From assembly GCA_003024985.2 (NCBI GenBank), contig PXIH01S0003660.1: 12,996 nt of DNA, one strand, 5' to 3'. Source of the DNA: Euperipatoides rowelli. Its lineage: Eukaryota > Onychophora > Udeonychophora > Euonychophora > Peripatopsidae. Below are positions 1-7,969 of the stretch, piece after piece (the stretch's first letter is position 1; each line of letters starts with the position of its first letter). Both the position numbers and the translations under genes were made by a program. The notes beneath the pieces are model-generated. The model was not told where the DNA came from and did not search any database. It saw only the letters and a list, made by a program, of their open reading frames with translations.

Positions 1-17
1 GAAGAAAAAAGGTAAGT
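1..17 (+). other. Possible exon end and splice donor
   Basis: The first eleven bases are a purine run (GAA GAA AAA AG) followed at once by GTAAGT, an exact match to the metazoan donor consensus AAG|GTAAGT. If real, the window begins at the last bases of a Glu/Lys-rich exon and the DNA after base 11 is intron. The exon lies outside the window, so its coding status cannot be seen. A GTAAGT also arises by chance in AT-rich DNA. Confidence 0.3.
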
Positions 18-42
18 TATTATTATTATTATTATTATTAAT
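17..42. repeat. (TTA)n microsatellite
   Basis: Uninterrupted TTA/ATT trinucleotide tract of about eight units directly after the possible splice donor. Simple-sequence repeat of no evident function. Confidence 0.9.
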
Positions 43-430
43 TGTTATAATTAAAAACAATATTGATCTATTAATATCATCCGCCCCCAAAAAAAGAAAA
101 AAAAAAAATTTTATTGTTTTTAGTGGCGAAGTTTGAATACATTGACAACAGATTTCAACCTTTGCCAATAAATTTAATCATTTTTCTTTTTTTTTCTCGG
201 AAAACTAATAATTCTAAAAATTAATAAGTAAATATTAGTACATTTTCTAAAAATAATAAAAATATAAAATATTTTAGCCAAGTTTCAGACCGATAATTAA
301 TTAAACCATGCTACAGCTATAACAGGGGCATCATTAAATGGAATTTGATCTACTTTATATTGAACNCATGGTTTTTAGCTCATTTTTATCTAACCCACAA
401 GGATAACAGCCATATCCGTCTTTCTTATAA
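43..430. other. AT-rich non-coding DNA, nothing recognised
   Basis: Poly-A and poly-T runs near 90-120 and 180-200 and stop codons in all frames. One unresolved N lies at 366. I see no gene, RNA or repeat family here. Confidence 0.7.
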
Positions 431-880
431 AAAAGTAATATTTGTGAATATCATATCTGGAAGAGACATTGCTACATAAATATGAAGATAAGAGGCAAGA
501 AAGACAAGGTAATGGTAACCATGGGCTTATATGCTATTTCTGAGGTGAATGAGGTGGGTATACAGAAAGGAGTAAAACTATGGAGAAGGCAGTTGGGAGA
601 GAAATGGTTCATAGTGATGGAGGGAGAGGAGGAGGAGTGACAGTACCAGTGGACACAGACAGAAGTAAGGGAGATAGTGAAATAAAAGGTGCAGATGGAG
701 GAAGGAGAGGAGTGAAAAAATGACACAGAAAAGGAGGAAAAGGAGACACAAATTAGATGTTATGGACAGACAATGGATAAGGGAATACAAACAGAAGGGA
801 AGGTGAGACCCAACAAGAGGGATAGGATAAGGAACATAAAGGCGGTGGCAAGAAGGGCAGATGCGGCACTCATGGATTGA
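431..880 (+). pseudogene. Broken reading frame in a purine-rich strand, identity unknown
   Basis: One frame is open from 431 to a TGA at 638-640, with an ATG at 482 giving 52 residues (starting MKIRGKKDKVMVTMGLYAIS). The same frame contains three stops between 638 and 715. It then reads on from about 716 for some 53 codons to a TGA at 878-880, with the last residues RRADAALMD. The reading is protein-like and charged: KLWRRQLGEKWF, then a Glu-rich run, then a basic tail. I do not recognise a family. Against a gene, the strand is strongly purine-rich (GGAGGGAGAGGAGG-type runs), which keeps several frames open by composition alone. It could be a dead transposon ORF, a processed pseudogene or a chance frame. 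The opposite-strand frames here (Ser/Leu-rich) are shadows of the purine tract. Confidence 0.25.
590..745 (+). repeat. Purine-rich (GA) tract
   Basis: About 150 bases are overwhelmingly A and G on the plus strand, with repeated GGAGG/GAGGAG blocks. Such tracts may adopt triplex structures. The same bias produces Ser/Phe/Leu-rich artefact frames on the minus strand. Confidence 0.6.
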
Positions 881-1560
881 AAATTTATTTAAATTAATTT
901 TTATCTTTTATATTTATATTCAAATTTTTATTTATTATAAACTAACCCAGACGAGAGAAAAATATATTTTTCCAAAATTACATTTTAGTTATTAGCTCAT
1001 TTTCTTTTAGTTTTTAAGTTTAGTTATTCCTTTAATATTTATTTATTTAAATGAATTTTAGACTTATGCGCTGGTACTGTACAGATAACTTTTGTTTAGT
1101 TATTATTCTAGTTTTAAAAATATTAGCTTTTATCCTTTTATTTATCTATATTAGGAAATATTGACAAGTTTAAATCAGAGTCAGAAATTAGGGACAATAA
1201 AGGGTTTCTATTTTTCAAGTTTCAGGTATTGAGTGCAATTAGTTGTTCTGAAAATAAGCGTCCTCTATAGGGATAAAAGTTAAACTCAGATTTAAACAAT
1301 ATGTAATTTTGTAAAGATTACGTTAAATCCGGCTTCTATTGGTAAAAATGTCAACAAAATGCAAACAGAACAGTGTGTAATGGATTGAGACTTTTTCCTT
1401 AAAGGCTATAATAGACCAAATAAAACAAAACAAAACAAAAATATAAAAATGATCTAAAGAGAGTAGTACAATTAAGTGGAGTTCTGTGCACAGAAAAGAG
1501 ATAGGCTATACTGATAACTATTGTTAAGAACTTAGCCAAGATAAATTTTTAGACCTTTTT
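881..1560. other. AT-rich non-coding DNA, nothing recognised
   Basis: No frame of note. The only regular structure is a short (AAAAC)n run near 1421-1440. No RNA gene or element end was seen. Confidence 0.7.
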
Positions 1561-1581
1561 TGAAAGAGGATGGACTTCTAT
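1561..1581 (+). repeat. Left copy of a 21-base inverted repeat
   Basis: Begins TGAAAGAGGATGG and continues CTTCTAT after one variable base. The reverse complement is at 2095-2115 with a single mismatch; similarity extends to TATGA if a 5-base indel is allowed. It may be the terminal inverted repeat of a 555-bp element, or one of two oppositely oriented copies of a LINE 3' end (see the LINE tail at 2058-2115). No matching target-site duplication is visible. Confidence 0.6.
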
Positions 1582-1675
1582 ATGACAATCGTAGGAGCCC
1601 TAGATTTTACCATTTTATCATTTTGATATTTCGTGTTCGACAGGTATGGCGGTGGTTTATGTTTTGATTGGGGAT

Positions 1676-1688
1676 GGGGGGGGGGGGG
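1676..1688 (+). repeat. G13 homopolymer
   Basis: Thirteen consecutive G, with GGGG two bases upstream and AGG downstream. It is a strong G-quadruplex candidate and an error-prone position. Pro-rich minus-strand and Gly-rich plus-strand frames over it are artefacts. Confidence 0.9.
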
Positions 1689-2057
1689 AGGAAGCAGTAC
1701 CAATTTTGTTAGGTTTATTAATCCTATCTTTAGAGCTGATATATTCAGTAAAATCTCTTGGAAAAACTCAGTGATACACACATTTTACTATATTTTGATT
1801 ATTTTTAATATTTGTGTCTTTGGAATTGCATACTCTATTTTTATCTTTATTTGACTTATTTATGGTCAAGCACACCAGAGTTGGTTTGTATATTATTCAT
1901 TGTTGTCCAATAAACGTAAGGTTTAAATCTGTCAATATGCATGTGTTTGTACTCTCTAGTATTAGCTATGTTTCTCGGTATATGAAGCAGGATCCAATAC
2001 TGTACTAGAACTGGTTGACCTACTAAATATTCCTTTAATTTAAATTTCCAAGGTTTA

Positions 2058-2115
2058 CTATTATTATTATTATTATTCAGGTTTATTCATATATAATAGA
2101 AGCCCATCCTCTTTC
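2058..2115 (-). repeat. Probable LINE 3' end with AATAAA and (AAT)n tail
   Basis: Read on the minus strand: TGAAAGAGGATGG, a short AT stretch, GAATAAACCTG, then AAT repeated about six times. A polyadenylation-like AATAAA followed by a trinucleotide tail is how many LINE insertions end. It lies about 130 bp downstream of the LINE C-terminal reading frame on the same strand, so I read it as the 3' terminus of that element. This is inference; family identity is not established. Confidence 0.45.
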
Positions 2116-2159
2116 AATATAGCTAAAGGAAAAAATTAGTGATCAAAATAGATCAAAAA

Positions 2160-2200
2160 TTTATGTGAACCTTTGCCTAAATAGGATTTAGGTTCACTCA
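2160..2200. other. Small inverted repeat (GTGAACCT / AGGTTCAC)
   Basis: An 8-base perfect stem with a 17-base loop, located in the presumed 3' UTR of the minus-strand LINE relic. It could fold in RNA. The half-sites also resemble nuclear-receptor sites, but nothing supports a function. Confidence 0.35.
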
Positions 2201-2242
2201 CATAGTGTAATTATTTACAATTAAGATAATAAAATATAATAT

Positions 2243-2545
2243 TCATATACAGAATATAAACAGAAACATAGATAGGTTAATAGAATTTAAAGCATTAACC
2301 AACATAGGAATCGGTGAGTTCAAATATCTATTTGTCTTAATATAAGGGACAATTCCCCTTTCACCATTCCTAGTGAAATGGGAAGACAAAACATTACATT
2401 TCACTGGAAATCAGTTTAAAAAATGGGCATAGTTTAAAAAAAATTCCTTTCTTCTATCCTCCAATGACTTTAAACCAACATTTAAATGAAGAGATTTATA
2501 ATCCTCATTCCATTTTCCAGATTTTACAAGATTGATATGATGATT
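2243..2545 (-). pseudogene. LINE retrotransposon C-terminal region, decayed
   Basis: On the minus strand a frame runs from about 2540 to a TGA at 2245-2243, with one internal TGA at 2413-2411. The reading LVKSGKWNEDYKSL is followed by GLKSLEDRRKEF and later RYLNSPIPMLVNALN. The GL-SLE-RR motif with a following R/N-rich segment and a WN/LN end is typical of the C-terminus of non-LTR retrotransposon polyproteins in animals, after the reverse transcriptase. Only this tail remains; the RT domain is absent. A 3' tail with AATAAA and (AAT)n follows. The element appears 5'-truncated or interrupted where integrase-like sequence begins upstream. I cannot fix the clade; CR1/L2/Jockey-type are all possible. 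Confidence 0.6.
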
Positions 2546-2585
2546 TAACTAAGTTTTCATGAACTTGATTGCAAGCAAGTGTCGT

Positions 2586-3019
2586 TCATTCAGTCAATTC
2601 CTGGATAATGTCATAAACGTCACTGGATTTAACATCGTTTAGATTAAAGTCCGATCTGGGTCTATGGAATTGACCCATGCATAATATAGTAGGGACTATA
2701 TATATATTATTCTGAACTACTGAGCTCAACAAGTGCAACACATAAGGCAAAGTTTTGTCAAAATTTCTATAATTCTTAAGACACATTTTTGCCGATACAT
2801 TAATGATCTTAGAATTAGCTCTTTCTGCTGTTCCATTAGAAGAGGGGTAATAAAAGAAGGTGAGTATGTGATATATGTTAAGTTTACTACATGATGACAA
2901 ACTTTAAGTGGTATTTTGGCTAAGGCAATCTCGTTGACCATCACAACGAATATCAAACCTCCCTGTACATATCTACTTACATAGATTTTTTCCAAGACTA
3001 TATTGATGAAATTGTTCAT
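2586..3019 (-). pseudogene. Ty3/gypsy-type integrase core remnant, frameshifted
   Basis: Two overlapping minus-strand frames carry parts of one retrotransposon integrase catalytic core. The 5' part (from 3019) has the FINIV...VSRYV segment that normally precedes the second catalytic Asp. The remainder is in the frame ending at 2586: CDGQRDCLS (decayed Asp motif), a stop near 2904, then KLNIYHILTFFYYPSSNGTA with the catalytic-type Glu in AERAN, then LPYVLHLLSS and a GxFHRPRSD segment like the family's YGRxPRLP. Order and spacing fit Ty3/gypsy integrase rather than copia. At least one frameshift and one stop make it dead. No protease, RT, RNase H or LTRs are seen nearby. A LINE tail follows within 50-70 bp. 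Confidence 0.7.
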
Positions 3020-3610
3020 GAAGTTATTTATTAAAAGAAATAATGAAATATTATAATTTTTCTTTTTTTCCCAGTAGGCCTAGAGTGCACCAACAAATTT
3101 ATTTTTAAGGTATCCTGTTTAAGAGGCCTAAGCGTGAAAAACAGCATTTGCGTTACAGGCTTTTAAAGTTAAAGAGGTGTGTAAAATAAGTGATTTTAAA
3201 TCTATTAATATATCTTTTATTATTATAAAATTACAAACACTGTCTGTACTGCAATATTGAATTGAACTAAAACTGTCACTCAGGCATCTATGTTCATACC
3301 TGCAAAGCCTGCACAGTAAGATAAATGATTGTTTATACAGGTAAAAAATGCTAATGATTAAACAACAGGTGAACATAATATGCATTTTACTAACAAATTT
3401 TATTCACAAAAATTATGAATTGATCAAAAATATTTGCTTCAAAACTTTCAATCACCACAAAAAAAAAAGATTTCACTATATAACAAGATGGCAATTAAAA
3501 ATAACTTGCACTCTAATAAAAAGGAGGGCCTAAAAATGCCCTGAAGATCGTTCATTTTTGTATATGCATGTTCCCTACTAAAAAAAAAAACTCTAAATTT
3601 TAGCTATCAG
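3020..3610. other. Non-coding DNA, no recognised element
   Basis: Contains an exact TAGGCCTA octamer at 3075-3082 and a related AGGCCTA near 3124. Frames of 61 and 85 residues occur on the two strands, but neither shows domain logic or resembles the adjacent integrase. Confidence 0.6.
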
Positions 3611-3618
3611 GTTAAGGT

Positions 3619-3690
3619 GGGATTAAGGTTAAGAATTATTTTTATCTATTGATTCAGGGTGGGGTTAAGGTTAGGAAATAATTTTTACAT
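3619..3690 (+). repeat. Two-copy 43-bp direct duplication
   Basis: GGGATTAAGGTTAAGAATTA near 3619 recurs as GGGTTAAGGTTAGGAAATAA near 3662, each followed by ATTTTTA. The GGTTAAGG motif superficially resembles telomeric TTAGGG but is not a telomeric array. Confidence 0.55.
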
Positions 3691-3737
3691 ACACTTGTAT
3701 AAAATTACCTTAAAATAATAACAAAAATTATGTTTAT

Positions 3738-4140
3738 AACTAAACGAGGGAGGAGGGCAGTCATTAGGCTCTTGTAATAAAAATGGGAATATTATTTCAA
3801 GTTTAAGGAAATACAATATAACTGAACGAGGGAGTAGGGCGATCATTAGGCTCTTGTAATAAAAATGGGAATATTATTTCAAGTTTTAAGAAGTAGGCTA
3901 CAATATAACTGAATGAGGGAGGAGAGCACTCATTAGGCTCTTATAATAAAAATGGGAATATTATTTCAAGTTTTAGGAAATACAATATAACTGAACGAGG
4001 GAGGAGGGCGATCATTAAGCTCTTGTAATAAAAATGGGAATATTATTTCAAGTTTTAGGAAGTACAATATAACTGAACAAGGGAGGAGGGCGCTCATTAA
4101 GCTCTTATAATAAAAATGGGAATATTATTTCAAGTTTTAA
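3738..4140 (+). repeat. 82-bp minisatellite, about 4.9 copies
   Basis: Units begin AACTRAACGAGGGAGGAGGG at 3738, 3820, 3907, 3989 and 4071. Spacings are 82, 87, 82 and 82. The longer second unit has a 5-base insertion (AGGCT) next to its AGAAGT. Each unit holds CATTARGCTC, AAAAATGGGAATATTATTTC and a GTTTTAAG/GTTTTAGG end. Differences are mostly single transitions, so the array is moderately old or incompletely homogenised. The last unit stops before the ACAATAT joint. No long frame crosses it. Confidence 0.95.
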
Positions 4141-4616
4141 GTCCATTATTTTTTAATGATAGTAAAATAAAATATAAATTTTTTTTTTTTATATTTTGTA
4201 ATGCAAAATTTTGAAATGTTCATTGCTTTAAAACAGCAGCTGTGATCACGTGAGTAAAAAGTGTATCACTCAGAAAAAAGTAATAATAATTTAATTAATA
4301 ATTAACATTAACTTGATACTTTAGCCCATCTAAGATCATAAAAAAAAATATTTTTTTAATGTGTGAATTATCCATCAGGTTGATAATTAATAATTTTACC
4401 TGAAACCAAAGTAAGCAGATGGCAAATAGAAATATTGTAATTTATATTTTTATTAAATTGGCACTCACTTTTTTTTTAAATAAAAAAGTGTTTAAAACTA
4501 TAACTAAAAAGTCAAACGAAAATTAGAAGCATTTATTGTAAACCAAATTTTCAACACAATTGATATCTACTCTTATCTAATTCACAGTAAGTCTTTTCAG
4601 CCTCAAGACCTTATAG
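4141..4616. other. AT-rich non-coding DNA, nothing recognised
   Basis: Runs of A and T, including T10 and A8/T7 blocks. No gene, RNA or repeat structure is visible up to the hAT-like end at 4617. Confidence 0.65.
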
Positions 4617-4660
4617 CAGTGGCTCTTTAACCTTTTTGAGATGAAGCCCAAACTGAGCTA

Positions 4661-5298
4661 GTAGATAATAAAGGGCCATTCAGTCCACCAATCAGGATGT
4701 GGCACATCATGACATCACTTCCGGTGGGTGTGGCTAATTTGCATATCATTTGCATATTTAATTAGATGTGACATCATCACGGAAATTGCCAACATTTCCA
4801 AACATTCCTGAAGGTGGGTATGGCCTCCTATGATGGCTTCATGAAAATTCCCAAAGATGAAATCATCTAATTTGCATATTCAAAAAAAAATTTTTTTTTT
4901 ACGGTTGCATCATCAATATTAATGAATATGCAAATGAGATAACATCATTATCATTGGAAAACTTCAGATAAAGTTATGAATATGCAAATGAGATGGCATC
5001 ACCTTTGTTCTGAAATGTTTGTCAATTTCCATTAAGACGTCGTAGAGGTGCCACACCCAAAAAATGAAAATTTCTGAATATGCAAACTAGATGTCATCTT
5101 TGGAAATTTCCATTATTACATCATAGGTGGGGGGTCATGCCCATCTTTAAAAATGTTGGCAATAACAGCACACCTAATTAAATATGCAAATATTCAAGTT
5201 TATGAAAATTATATGTAAATTAGCCACACCCACCGAAGTGACATTTTGATGACGTGGAACATTCTGATTGTTGGACTGAATGCTACTTTATTACCTAC
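4661..5298. repeat. Long inverted repeat (about 225-bp arms)
   Basis: The two arms share, in opposite orientation, ATTCAGTCC, AATCAG, GGTGGGTGTGGCTAATTT, TTTGCATATTTAATTAG, TTGCCAACATTT, CCTATGATG, CCCAAAGATGA/TCCAAAGATGA and TTTGCATATTCA. Identity looks around 75-80% with small indels. An A9/T10 palindrome at 4882-4900 lies just inside the left arm. A transcript of either strand could form a long hairpin. Confidence 0.9.
4737..5191. promoter_or_regulatory. Cluster of six ATTTGCAT/ATGCAAAT octamers
   Basis: Exact octamers lie at 4737, 4748, 4870 (plus orientation) and 4928, 4982, 5184 (reverse orientation), with near-matches at 5080 and 5213. ATTTGCAT is the classic binding octamer of POU/Oct proteins. 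Here the sites belong to the internal repeats of the foldback element, so the clustering is explained by element structure. Any binding is inference. Confidence 0.4.
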
Positions 5299-5341
5299 TT
5301 GTGCTAATGGTTATGGATCACGACCTGTGACTAAAAAATAA

Positions 5342-5569
5342 AATAAAATATATGAAAAAAACATTTTTAAAAACCACACTTTTACATTTTAAAAACCACA
5401 CTTTTATCTAAAATGTAATAAAAAGTAGAAAATAATTTTGGGCAGCTACAGACTTATAGACTAAAAATTAAACATCATGAGATAAAAGCAAAGTTTTTAA
5501 AATGTTTTATCATATATTTTATTTAACTCTTTTTAATCTTTATTATGGAAAAATAGTGCACCAGACTCG
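5342..5569. repeat. AT-rich DNA with a 23-bp tandem duplication
   Basis: TTAAAAACCACACTTTTA occurs twice in tandem, at about 5362-5384 and 5385-5407. The rest is AT-rich and unremarkable. Confidence 0.6.
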
Positions 5570-5800
5570 TCTAAGGAGTGCACTTTACACGTCTAGTGAG
5601 CGCCCTTTATGATCCTTCATTCATCAACAAAGTTATAATTCATTTTTTAAATTTATTAACAAAATTTCACCACTTATTACTGATTATTATATTGTCACCG
5701 GGAATGAACCTATATGCTAAATATCAAGTCAATTGGATAATGTGAAGTGGCCGGTGGATGAAAAATTCATCACAAGATTTGACCCAGAAAACAGACTAAC
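5570..5800 (+). repeat. Probable dispersed repeat with shared satellite core
   Basis: Higher-complexity segment (CACCAGACTCGTCTAAGGAG, GAGCGCCCTTTATGATCC, GTCACCGGGAATGAACC). It includes CTATATGCTAAATATCAAGT at 5710-5729, which matches 18 of 20 bases of the terminal satellite core at 12542-12561. No frame of note. It is likely a repeat family fragment; the class is unknown. Confidence 0.4.
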
Positions 5801-6497
5801 AAAATTAATAAAAGCATGGTAAAAATATATTCAAATAAAAGAGATGATTCAATATAAAGAATATTATATTTCAATAATTAACCACTAGGGTTGAAAAACT
5901 AGACTCGTACAGACATGTCATAGTAAAAGGCAATAACATTTTCAGTGCTTCAGATTTTACATTCTTACATTCAACTAGACTTTGCTGAGAGAATCTTTTT
6001 TTTTTAAAAAAAAAATATAAAGAATAGTCTTATCACTTTGTACTTCAGTGAACTCTTATTCAAATTTATCAATATTTGTAAAATCGTCATGCAAAACAAC
6101 TAATTGAATTTCCAACTACATTATATTTTAAATTTATAACTTTTATCTTAGTAAGTGGCTCATTTATACTTTACGGAACAGATCTCCGATCCATTTTAAC
6201 TCATCTCATAAACATAGATGTATGTGGAAAGTTGTTCATAATTTTCTGCGGGGTTGTGTCTGTAATCAATGAAATTTCTCCATACAATATCCAATCATAT
6301 TCCTCCTCTTATTTCCAAACAGTTGTTATGGTTTTTAGTTTTACACATCAAAATGAATAAACGTCTAGTATTGCGTAAAATATTTTATTTACTGACTTAA
6401 AAAAAATCCATTTTAAAATATGTTTTCAAACTAAATCAATTAGGGCAAAAACAACAGTGTGCCGCCCTCTACTTAGAATAGGCAAGATACGATTGCT
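5801..6497. other. AT-rich non-coding DNA, nothing recognised
   Basis: T10/A9 palindromic run near 5997-6015 and scattered stops in all frames. No gene or element end was seen. Confidence 0.6.
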
Positions 6498-6690
6498 TCA
6501 ATGACTAACAAAATGGAGAGCAAACGGATAGCTCTGAGTAAAATCAGGATTTTTATCAATAATTTGTGGATGATGGCGGGATGATTCTCCATCTTTTAAT
6601 TGTGCCTGCCTGCCTGCAGAAGTGCACATGATCTTACCAAAATATATGCGTTTTTTTCGTAACGGACAAACATTGCCTAGAAGCATGAAA
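6498..6690. other. Ambiguous segment with weak exon-like signals
   Basis: The minus strand is open for 62 residues, containing CTSAGRQAQLKDGESSRHHP; I do not recognise it. On the plus strand, a pyrimidine-rich stretch with (TGCC)n ends in TGCAG at 6619, a good acceptor context. After it a frame is open for about 28 codons, from GTG at 6622 to a TAA near 6706. Both readings cannot be genes. I treat neither as established. Confidence 0.15.
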
Positions 6691-6693
6691 TCC

Positions 6694-7061
6694 TACTCCA
6701 TAGTCTAAAAGAACTAAGTCATATAAGTATGTTGTAATCATTAAAGATCAATCAGTATTTTACTAATCATAACAAATTAATTCAACTTATAAGCACTAAT
6801 TCATTTACTCTTCAGCACCACATAGATAAGTATTAAAATCATTTTATGCACTACCCAGCCAGAATTGCTTACCAACCCAAATTTGGATCACGAGCCGTAA
6901 GTTAAGAAACACTTTACTCCATATTCTAAAATCACGAAGTCTTCTAAGTAAGTTTTAATCATTAAAGAACCCTAGATATTTTACTAAACATAATGAATTC
7001 ACTCCACTTATAAGCACTAATCCATTTACTCTACATCATCACTTAGATAAGTATTTAAACA
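6694..7061 (+). repeat. 221-bp-spaced direct duplication
   Basis: Copy A, 6694-6840, and copy B, 6915-7061, share TACTCCATA, TCTAAAA, AATCATTAAAGA, ATTTTACTAA, CTTATAAGCACTAAT, CATTTACTCT and TAGATAAGTATT at a constant 221-bp offset, so there is little net indel between them. A hAT-like terminus sits in the spacer just before copy B. A weaker partial match (AATTAATCAACTTATAAAAA) near 7338 may be a third, degenerate copy. Confidence 0.85.
6880..6914 (+). mobile_element. hAT-like 3' terminus fragment
   Basis: GGATCACGAGCCGTAAGTTA followed by AGAAACACT resembles the right ends of animal hAT elements (a GGATCACGACC-type subterminal stretch, then a TTAAGAAACACTG-type end). It aligns with the right side of the foldback element near 5314-5341. 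No left partner is seen close by. Confidence 0.4.
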
Positions 7062-7065
7062 ACTT

Positions 7066-7969
7066 CACAATGAATTAACATTTCTTTCTTTCTTTAAATC
7101 TTATGACAGTAATTAATATTTCCACGAAATAATTTCTATTATATAAGAGACCCTTAATATAAATGACAGCATTAATTTCATAATTAAATTTCAAAACTCA
7201 TTTCAGATTTTTCTTTGAATTAGAGTGGAGAACATGTAAGATCAAATCAAAGGTGAACTTATCTTTTACAATATTTGACAAATATTTAAGTTGATAGACA
7301 TTCTAATGATAATTCTAAAATAATGTTTCAAAAATGAATTAATCAACTTATAAAAACACCATTATTATATCATTAAATGCCTGACAGGTTGGACTATGGC
7401 AGCAGGCATCGAATCAATATTTTAATTATTCTAATGCAATGGAAAAGAATAAATAAATTCTGTGAGCTAATAAAATGAAAAGAGAAGAAAAAAAAAGTGG
7501 GCCCAATTTACCTTAATTAATTACAGTAATGGTACACAAATGATGATGTTTAAATTTATTTATTTATTTATTTAACATAAGCAGAACCTTCATATCAATG
7601 GTCCTCCAGGCCCTTGTCACATAGTACATCAAAAAGCCCTCAAAAAATAAACAACAGTAAATTTTTCAAAACATTTGAAACAAAAATAATTATATTGTTT
7701 TTAGTTTATGTAGATATTTTTCATTTTATATTTAATTACCGACATATAGGCCTGGGAGAATAAATAAATTCGAGTGTCTACTATTCTATTTTATTGCTCA
7801 ATAACCCTCCGGCCCTGCATTTAAATGTTTTGTACTTGAAAATATAAATATTTTGTTTGGCAGAGTCATCTGGTGGATTTATTCTTATTTAAGATATATA
7901 TACAGTATGCTGTGAGATAAGATTTGCATGCTGAGTGTTCGAGTCTTTACGGTTATTATATAATTATTA
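7066..7969. other. AT-rich non-coding DNA, nothing recognised
   Basis: Includes a (TTTA)n run at 7555-7575, a TATAGGCCTG motif near 7747 and a GCCTG/CAGGC hairpin at about 7380-7408. The LINE relic starts near 7970, but its upstream coding region is not recognisable here. Confidence 0.6.

Larger units (their letters stand above)
4617..5341. mobile_element. Foldback non-autonomous element with hAT-like ends
   Basis: The left end CAGTGGCTCTTTAACCTTTT resembles hAT-family termini. The right side has GGATCACGACC and then a decayed GTGACTAAAAAATA, which aligns with GTAAGTTAAGAAACA of the separate end at 6889-6913, mostly by transitions. Inside is a long imperfect palindrome: left arm 4661-4882, right arm 5073-5298 (the outer GTAGATAATAAA pairs with TTTATTACCTAC), loop about 190 bp. 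The loop and right arm also repeat a unit starting GAATATGCAAAT, at 4924, 4978 and 5076. No transposase frame exists, so it would be mobilised in trans if at all. No 8-bp target duplication is visible, so the outer limits are uncertain. Confidence 0.6.

Noticed and set aside
472-790. Two minus-strand frames rich in Ser, Phe, Leu and Cys
   Set aside because: They are reverse translations of the purine-rich plus strand; low complexity and no domain pattern.
1578-1854. Opposed frames over the G13 tract (Pro-rich minus, Gly-rich plus)
   Set aside because: Composition artefacts of the homopolymer; no motif outside it.
1814-2008. 64-residue plus-strand frame
   Set aside because: No recognisable motif and it lies in AT-rich DNA between the two inverted 21-mers.
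2586-3019. Intact retrotransposon with LTRs
   Set aside because: Searched by eye on both sides for direct terminal repeats, RT, RNase H and protease motifs; none found, so only an integrase fragment is claimed.
3128-3533. Frames of 85 (minus) and 61 (plus) residues
   Set aside because: I checked the minus one for RNase H or integrase N-terminal motifs upstream of the integrase relic and saw none; the plus one is Lys/Ile-rich low complexity.
3610-3680. Telomere-like GGTTAAGGTTAGG
   Set aside because: Only two imperfect copies, no TTAGGG array.
3738-4140. CRISPR-like array (regular repeats)
   Set aside because: Units are contiguous tandem copies with no unique spacers, in evident eukaryotic DNA.
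6510-6580. Small plus-strand frame starting at an ATG in good context (MESKRIALSK...)
   Set aside because: Only about 23 codons, no support beyond context, overlaps an equally unsupported minus-strand frame.
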